Shown: piece by piece, positions 58,500 to 63,064 of the stretch | Numbering within the stretch: the first letter of the stretch is position 1 | How the letters are laid out: the number at the start of each line of letters is the position of its first letter | The notes under the pieces: model-generated | Told to the model about the DNA's origin: nothing | The model's input: only the letters and a program-made list of their open reading frames with translations | Databases searched by the model: none | From: JBFXAN01 sp050184225 | GTDB taxonomy: Bacteria > Chloroflexota > Dehalococcoidia > CAUJGQ01 | NCBI GenBank assembly: GCA_050184225.1 | Contig: JBFXAN010000016.1 | Span: forward strand, 1-63,064 | Reading direction: 5' to 3' | Length of the DNA stretch: 63,064 nucleotides | Program-made: the position numbers and the translations under genes

Positions 58500-61175
58500 A
58501 TGGAACGTGAATGGTTTACCCGAAAGCAACGGATCGATATCCGGCTACGTGCGGCCGGATGGTCGGTCCGACCCTGGGCGGATATCGCGCAGCAGCCGCT
58601 CTCTTCGCTGACGGCATCTGCTGTCGCTGAATATCCAACGGACAACGGCCCGGCTGATTACGTCCTGATCGATCGTGGGCGGGTGATCAGTATCGTCGAG
58701 GCGAAGCGTGTCGGCGTGGCACCGGGCAATGTGCTTTCCCAGGCCGAACGCTATGCGGCTGGCCTCAGCGGCGGCTCGTTCCGATTCGGTGCATTCGGTG
58801 CCCCGTTCCTCTACGCGACCAACGGCGAGCAGATCTGGTTCGAGGATGTACGGACGCCAGTCTATCGCAGTCGCCAGGTCGCTGCCTTTCACACGCCGGC
58901 GGCGCTAGGGGAGTGGCTCGACCGAGACAGCGAAGACGCCGGTATGTGGCTGCTCAACCATCCGAATATGCATCCCCTGCGCCCTTATCAGATCGAGGCG
59001 ATCAGCGCCGTCGAGCAGGCGATCGCAGCGGGCAAGCGTCAGATGCTCGTGGCGATGGCGACTGGCACCGGCAAGACCTACACGACCGTCTCGCTGATCT
59101 ACCGGTTGATACGCTCCGGCCTCGCGCGGCGGGTGCTCTTCCTGGTGGATCGGCGGGCGCTGGCGGCGCAGGCGGTACGGGCGTTCGCCAGTTTCGAGGC
59201 TGCGCCGAATCAGAAGTTTGATGCGCTCTATGAGGTCTACAGCCAGCGCTTCCAGCACGGCGACATTGAGGACGATGCGGCATTTGACCCGAAAGTGCTG
59301 CCATCGGCGTATCTGGAGCATCCCAGCGCGGCGCACACCTTCGTCTACGTGAGCACGATCCAGCGCATGGCGATCAACCTCTTCGGACGGGAAGGCTCAT
59401 TCGAGGCGGGGCAAGACGAGGAAGGTGAGGGGGATGACGCCGGGCGTATCGCCATCCCGATCCATGCCTTCGACGTGGTGATCGCCGACGAGTGCCATCG
59501 CGGCTACACGTCGCACGAGTTGAGCGTGTGGCGACGAGTGCTGGACCACTTCGACGCGGTGCGCGTCGGCCTGACCGCGACGCCGGCGGCGCACACGACC
59601 GCCTATTTTCGAGAGAAGGTCTACGACTACGGCTATCAGCGTGCCGTGAGCGAGGGCTATCTCGTGGACTATGACGCCGTTCGGGTCAACTCCGGTGTGC
59701 TGATGCAGGGTGTCTTTCTGCGTGAGGGCGAGCAGGTCGGCCTAATTGACCCGGAGACGGGCGTCGAGTCGCTCGATTTGCTCGAAGACGAACGCGCCTA
59801 CGATGCCAGCGAGATCGAGCAGAAGGTGACGGCGCCAGATACCAACCGCAAGGTGGTGAAGGAGATCGTCCGCTACGCACGAGAGCATGAGGAACGGACC
59901 GGACGCTTTCCCAAGACGCTGATCTTCGCCGTGAACGACCTCGGCCATACCTCCCACGCCGATCAGATCGTCCGGCTCTGCCGAGAAGAGTTCGGGCGCG
60001 GCGACGCCTTCGTCTCGAAGATCACGGGTAACCCAAACGTCGATCGGCCGTTGCAGCGCATCCGCGAGTTCCGTAACCGACCGCAGCCCGGCGTCGTCGT
60101 CACCGTCGATATGCTCTCGACCGGCGTCGATATCCCGGCGCTGGAGTTCATCGTCTTCCTGCGGCCGGTGAAGTCGCGCATTCTCTTCGAGCAGATGCTC
60201 GGCCGGGGCACGCGCCGCTGTGACGACATCCACAAGTCACACTTCACCGTGTTCGACTGCTTTAACGGCACACTGCTGGAGTACTTCAAGAGTGTCTCGA
60301 CGTTCACGGTCGAGCCGCCGGCCAAGCCGACCAAGACGATAGAAGAGATCATTGAGGACATCTGGCAAAACCGGGACCGTGACTACAACGTCCGCGCCCT
60401 GGTGCGGCGCCTGCAACGGGTGGACAAGGAGATGAGCGGGGACGCGCGAGAGCAGTTCGCCGCGTACATCGCCGATGGCGATGTTGGCGCCTTCGCGGAG
60501 AATCTGCCCCGGCTGATCAAGCGGGACTTCACGGCGACGATGAAGCTCTTGCGCGACCGGACCTTTCAGGACCTCTGTGTCAACTACCCCCGGCCACCGC
60601 GCACGTTCGTGGTGGCCTACAGCGTGGACGACACAGTTGATTCTGAGTATGTGTTCCGGACGGCAGACGGCCGAGAGTTGAAGCCGCCGGACTATCTCGA
60701 AGCCTTCAGCCGTTTCGTGCGCGACCACCAGGACGACATCGACGCGATCGCGGTGCTGCTCGACCGGCCCCAGCACTGGAACACGGAGCGCTTGACGGAG
60801 TTGCGCCGAGCACTGACACGGGCGCCGGAACGATTCACGGAGGAGAACCTGCGCCGCGCCTACCAGACGGAACTGGCCGATGTGATCTCGATGGTGAAGC
60901 ACGCGGCCGATGCCGACGCGCCGCTCCTGACCGGCGCGGAGCGGGCGGCGCGGGCGATTGCGAGGGTGAGCGAAGGACGCACACTCACGCCGGAACAGGC
61001 ACGATGGCTGGACCGCATTGGCTACCACTTGGCGGAAAACCTGACGATCGAGCGCGAGGACTTTGATACGTTGCCGGTGTTCGCTGATTTCGGCGGCTGG
61101 CGTCGTGCGAGCCGCGACTTCGGCGATGGCCTCGAATCGCTGCTACATCAATGTAACCAAGCGATGGCGGCATGA
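58500..61175 (+). CDS. hsdR: type I restriction enzyme, R (restriction/translocase) subunit
   Basis: An 891-residue HsdR. The N-terminal PD-(D/E)xK nuclease has D53 ('PADYVLIDRG') and E67-A-K69 ('SIVEAKR'). The SF2 motor has Walker A 'MATGTGKT' (186-193), 'DECHRG' (329-334), 'LTATP' (357-361) and later 'DMLSTGVDIP' and 'QMLGRGTRR'. The C-terminal region (about 600-890) is the helical M-subunit-binding part. With HsdM and HsdS it cuts unmodified DNA after ATP-driven translocation. All catalytic motifs look intact. The order R-M-S is less common than M-S-R. Confidence 0.93.
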   Translation: MEREWFTRKQRIDIRLRAAGWSVRPWADIAQQPLSSLTASAVAEYPTDNGPADYVLIDRGRVISIVEAKRVGVAPGNVLSQAERYAAGLSGGSFRFGAFGAPFLYATNGEQIWFEDVRTPVYRSRQVAAFHTPAALGEWLDRDSEDAGMWLLNHPNMHPLRPYQIEAISAVEQAIAAGKRQMLVAMATGTGKTYTTVSLIYRLIRSGLARRVLFLVDRRALAAQAVRAFASFEAAPNQKFDALYEVYSQRFQHGDIEDDAAFDPKVLPSAYLEHPSAAHTFVYVSTIQRMAINLFGREGSFEAGQDEEGEGDDAGRIAIPIHAFDVVIADECHRGYTSHELSVWRRVLDHFDAVRVGLTATPAAHTTAYFREKVYDYGYQRAVSEGYLVDYDAVRVNSGVLMQGVFLREGEQVGLIDPETGVESLDLLEDERAYDASEIEQKVTAPDTNRKVVKEIVRYAREHEERTGRFPKTLIFAVNDLGHTSHADQIVRLCREEFGRGDAFVSKITGNPNVDRPLQRIREFRNRPQPGVVVTVDMLSTGVDIPALEFIVFLRPVKSRILFEQMLGRGTRRCDDIHKSHFTVFDCFNGTLLEYFKSVSTFTVEPPAKPTKTIEEIIEDIWQNRDRDYNVRALVRRLQRVDKEMSGDAREQFAAYIADGDVGAFAENLPRLIKRDFTATMKLLRDRTFQDLCVNYPRPPRTFVVAYSVDDTVDSEYVFRTADGRELKPPDYLEAFSRFVRDHQDDIDAIAVLLDRPQHWNTERLTELRRALTRAPERFTEENLRRAYQTELADVISMVKHAADADAPLLTGAERAARAIARVSEGRTLTPEQARWLDRIGYHLAENLTIEREDFDTLPVFADFGGWRRASRDFGDGLESLLHQCNQAMAA

Positions 61176-61277
61176 ACCGATGCGGCGTTCTACTACTGGA
61201 TACCCCATGCAATGGTGGAGACCCCATGAAGGCGCTGCGCGATGCCCAAGACGGTTGTAACCAAGCGAGGACAAGTG

Positions 61278-62738
61278 ATGAGTGACGTGGTCCAACGGCT
61301 GTGGGGCTTTTGCCACACCCTACGGCATGATGGCATCGACTACGGCGACTACATCGAGCAGATCACGTACCTGCTCTTCCTGAAGATGGCGGACGAGCGG
61401 GGGAAGGAGTTGCCGCTAACCGGGAGCATGCCCGACGAGCGCGGCTTCGAGCTGCCGCCCGGCTACCCCTGGCCGGAACTGGCCCGACTCTCTGGAACGG
61501 AGCTGCTCGACGGCTATACGAACACCCTCCGCCGGCTGAGCCGCCAGCCTGGCACCCTCGGCGCGATCTACGCGGAGGCGCAATCGCGGTTCAACAATGC
61601 TGTCAACCTCAAGCGGCTGATCACGCTGATCGAAGAGACGGAATGGACGCTGCTCGACGTAGACGTGAAGGCGCAGGCGTATGAGGGCCTGTTGGAGAAG
61701 GCGGCGAGCGAGGGGAAGAAGGGCGCGGGGCAGTACTTCACGCCGCGTGTGTTGATCCAGTCGATCGTCCGCTGCATGAAGCCGGACCCGCGCGAGGCGC
61801 CGGACTTCACCATCAGTGACCCAGCAGCGGGAACAGGCGGTTTCCTCGTCGCTGCCTATGAATGGTTCCTCGACCAGACCGGCCGCGCATTCGATCGGGA
61901 TCTCGCGCCGCGTGTGCAGAATGCGACCTACTACGGCACGGAATTAGTGGCACGTCCGCGCCGTCTGGCGCTTATGAACTTGTACCTGCACAACCTTACT
62001 GCCCAGATCGACCGGCGCGACGCGATTTACGAGCCGTTCGATGGCCGGCGTTTCTCATGCATCCTCACGAATCCGCCGTTTGGCACGAAGGGGGCGAATC
62101 AGGCGCCGGGGCGAGAAGATTTCACGATCGAGACGAGCAATAAGCAACTCAACTTCCTCCAACACATCGTCACTAGCCTGAAGCCCGGTGGACGGGCAGC
62201 AGTAGTGCTACCGGATAACTGCCTCTTCGCCGAGCAGGCGGGGCGCGTCTTCGAACTGGTGATGCAGGACTGCGATGTCCACACGGTGCTACGGCTACCG
62301 AATGGGACGTTCACGCCGTATTCACAGGGCGTCAAGGCGAATGTGGTGTTTCTGCGGAAGGGTCTGCCGACGCGAGCGACGTGGATCTACGACGCACGGG
62401 CCAATGTGCCGGGCATTACAAAGAAGGACCGGCCGTTGACACCGGAGCACTTCGCCGACTTCGAGACAACCTACGGCACATCACCGAACGTCGAGAGCCC
62501 GCGTGAGGAAGGCGAGCGGTTTCGCTGCTTCCCGCTCGCCGAGGTTCAGGCACGCGACTACAACCTCGATATCACTTGGCTGAAGGACGAACTGCACGAG
62601 GACGGCGCTGACCTACCCGACCCGGCGGAACTAGCGGCGGAGTCGATCACCGAGCTTGAGGCGGCGATCGACGAGATGCAGGAGGCGCTACGGCTGCTGA
62701 CCAACGCAGAGGTTGGAGCCATCGAGGCCGTAGCATGA
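61278..62738 (+). CDS. hsdM: type I restriction-modification, M (methyltransferase) subunit
   Basis: A 486-residue N6-adenine methyltransferase. The helical N-terminal domain has 'GIDYGDYIEQITYLLFLKMADER'. The AdoMet motif I is 'DPAAGTGGFLVAAY' (181-194), and catalytic motif IV is 'NPPF' (265-268). 'GQYFTPRVLIQSIV' before motif I is characteristic of HsdM. ATG 61278 has GAGGAC upstream and starts 'MSDVVQRLW'; an ATG at 61242 would add 12 residues. It overlaps hsdS by 4 nt (ATGA). Needs HsdS for sequence recognition, so the system is probably crippled here. Confidence 0.92.
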   Translation: MSDVVQRLWGFCHTLRHDGIDYGDYIEQITYLLFLKMADERGKELPLTGSMPDERGFELPPGYPWPELARLSGTELLDGYTNTLRRLSRQPGTLGAIYAEAQSRFNNAVNLKRLITLIEETEWTLLDVDVKAQAYEGLLEKAASEGKKGAGQYFTPRVLIQSIVRCMKPDPREAPDFTISDPAAGTGGFLVAAYEWFLDQTGRAFDRDLAPRVQNATYYGTELVARPRRLALMNLYLHNLTAQIDRRDAIYEPFDGRRFSCILTNPPFGTKGANQAPGREDFTIETSNKQLNFLQHIVTSLKPGGRAAVVLPDNCLFAEQAGRVFELVMQDCDVHTVLRLPNGTFTPYSQGVKANVVFLRKGLPTRATWIYDARANVPGITKKDRPLTPEHFADFETTYGTSPNVESPREEGERFRCFPLAEVQARDYNLDITWLKDELHEDGADLPDPAELAAESITELEAAIDEMQEALRLLTNAEVGAIEAVA

Positions 62739-62962
62739 CGGCCATCGCAGTTGAGCCAGAGGAAGCAGCCAGCCTCGGGCCGCTTCCACCTGGTTGGACA
62801 CTTACCACGCTTGGCGAGATCACGGAGCCGGCAGTCGATCAAAGCGGCCCGGTCGGTTTGGGCGAATTCGTCTACATTGACATCAGCAGCATAGACAACC
62901 GCGTCAAAGCGATTATCGACCCGAAGACTGTTCCGGTATCTCAGGCGACTGATGTGGGTTAG
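62735..62962 (+). pseudogene. hsdS: type I specificity subunit, truncated after about 70 codons
   Basis: Only 75 codons instead of roughly 400. It starts like a normal HsdS target-recognition domain ('LGPLPPGWTLTTLGEI' ... 'FVYIDISSIDNRVKAIIDPKTVPVSQA'). It then departs from the family (which continues with a P-S-R-A-R-like segment) into 'TDVG' and TAG at 62960. The break coincides with what looks like the left end of an IS element. The remainder may lie beyond the IS, outside the window. Confidence 0.82.
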
Positions 62963-63064
62963 TGAGATGAGTTGGCAGAGTGAATCCTCGGTCGGATGGT
63001 GGTTGTTGCGAGGCAACGACCATGACGACCGAGGACTTGCTCATTGTACTGTTCTGCGCGATCG
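62949..63064 (+). mobile_element. left end of an IS element inserted in hsdS (partial)
   Basis: From about 62949 the sequence no longer fits HsdS. It contains a short non-coding lead followed at 63022 by a transposase-like start. The exact boundary and terminal inverted repeat cannot be fixed because the other end is outside the window. Confidence 0.6.
63022..63064 (+). CDS. transposase, N-terminal fragment (window edge)
   Basis: Only 14 codons are visible, 'MTTEDLLIVLFCAI', with a GAGG site 8-10 nt before the ATG. The start resembles IS4/IS982-like transposases that begin 'MTTEDxxxxLFCxVDD' (from memory). The rest lies outside the window, so the family is uncertain. Confidence 0.5.
   Translation, partial: MTTEDLLIVLFCAI

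Larger units (their letters stand above)
52889..63064. mobile_element. integrative element at tRNA-Lys, left end to beyond window
   Basis: It begins at the tRNA-Lys 3' fragment and continues past the right edge of the window. It carries a CGNR-type zinc-finger protein, a MerR/excisionase-like HTH protein, a CHC2/Toprim primase, a phage-type 'HGG' protein, two small wHTH/HTH proteins and a type I restriction system. Gene style changes from the metabolic neighbourhood to the left: overlapping small genes all on the plus strand. No complete integrase is inside the window; it may be on the right side or lost. Confidence 0.65.

Noticed and set aside
1..63064. CRISPR array
   Set aside because: No series of short direct repeats with regular unique spacers was seen; the repeats found are palindromes or in-frame protein repeats, and no cas genes are present.

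Overview
The window is GC-rich, gene-dense bacterial chromosome. Candidate lineages are Chloroflexota of the Thermomicrobia type or a high-GC actinobacterial relative. This is inferred from base composition, GTG/TTG starts with strong GGAGG sites, an ECF41 sigma factor, paired MaoC halves, Mycobacterium-like long arylsulfatases and many DUF1269-type proteins. No rRNA, complete tRNA or other phylogenetic marker is present, so the assignment is tentative.

Layout. (1) 0.3-13.9 kb: mixed metabolic and housekeeping genes. These are a HEAT-repeat protein, NUDIX hydrolase, GNAT acetyltransferase, aldo/keto reductase, amidase, thioesterase plus TetR, an alpha/beta hydrolase, two MaoC-type hot-dog proteins, a PHP phosphoesterase, a nitroreductase, an ECF41 sigma factor with a recognisable target promoter, an MFS transporter and an AI-2E family permease. 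Several intergenic gaps here hold long perfect palindromes of three sequence families. (2) 13.9-23.2 kb, minus strand: membrane and DUF proteins, a MASE1-PAS-PAS-PAS histidine kinase with its NarL-type regulator, a MalT-like ATPase regulator and an HdeD-type membrane protein. (3) 23.4-42.1 kb: a sulfatase island. It has four arylsulfatases with formylglycine motifs and no signal peptides, the formylglycine-generating enzyme that activates them, three SulP/STAS anion transporters, a HAD phosphatase, and two tandem VapBC modules, the first of which is broken. (4) 41.7-49.1 kb: a run of small minus-strand genes that looks like an envelope-stress module. It contains DUF1269/DUF6325 glycine-zipper proteins, one with an 18-residue periodic helical tail, a DUF1254/DUF1214 protein, a GAP-family membrane protein, two equal-length paralogous lipoproteins, small membrane proteins and a SHOCT protein. 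(5) 49.6-52.5 kb: a nitrilase-family amidohydrolase and a Baeyer-Villiger-type monooxygenase with a promoter/operator. (6) 52.9 kb to the end: an integrative element. Its left edge is the 3' half of a tRNA-Lys(UUU) gene. It carries an excisionase-like HTH protein, a CHC2/Toprim primase, small phage-like proteins, and a type I restriction-modification system (hsdR, hsdM, hsdS). hsdS is cut off after about 70 codons by what looks like an IS element whose transposase starts just before the window ends.

How it fits together. In the sulfatase island the FGE would convert the cysteine of each CxPxR/CxAxR motif to formylglycine in the cytoplasm. The sulfatases would then release sulfate from imported sulfate esters, and the SulP transporters would move sulfate or related anions. 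The lipoprotein-SulP-FGE-sulfatase-sulfatase order with short gaps suggests one transcription unit. The best candidates for something undescribed are the DUF1269/DUF6325/SHOCT module with its 18/54-residue repeat protein, and the tRNA-Lys-associated element with its IS-broken specificity subunit.
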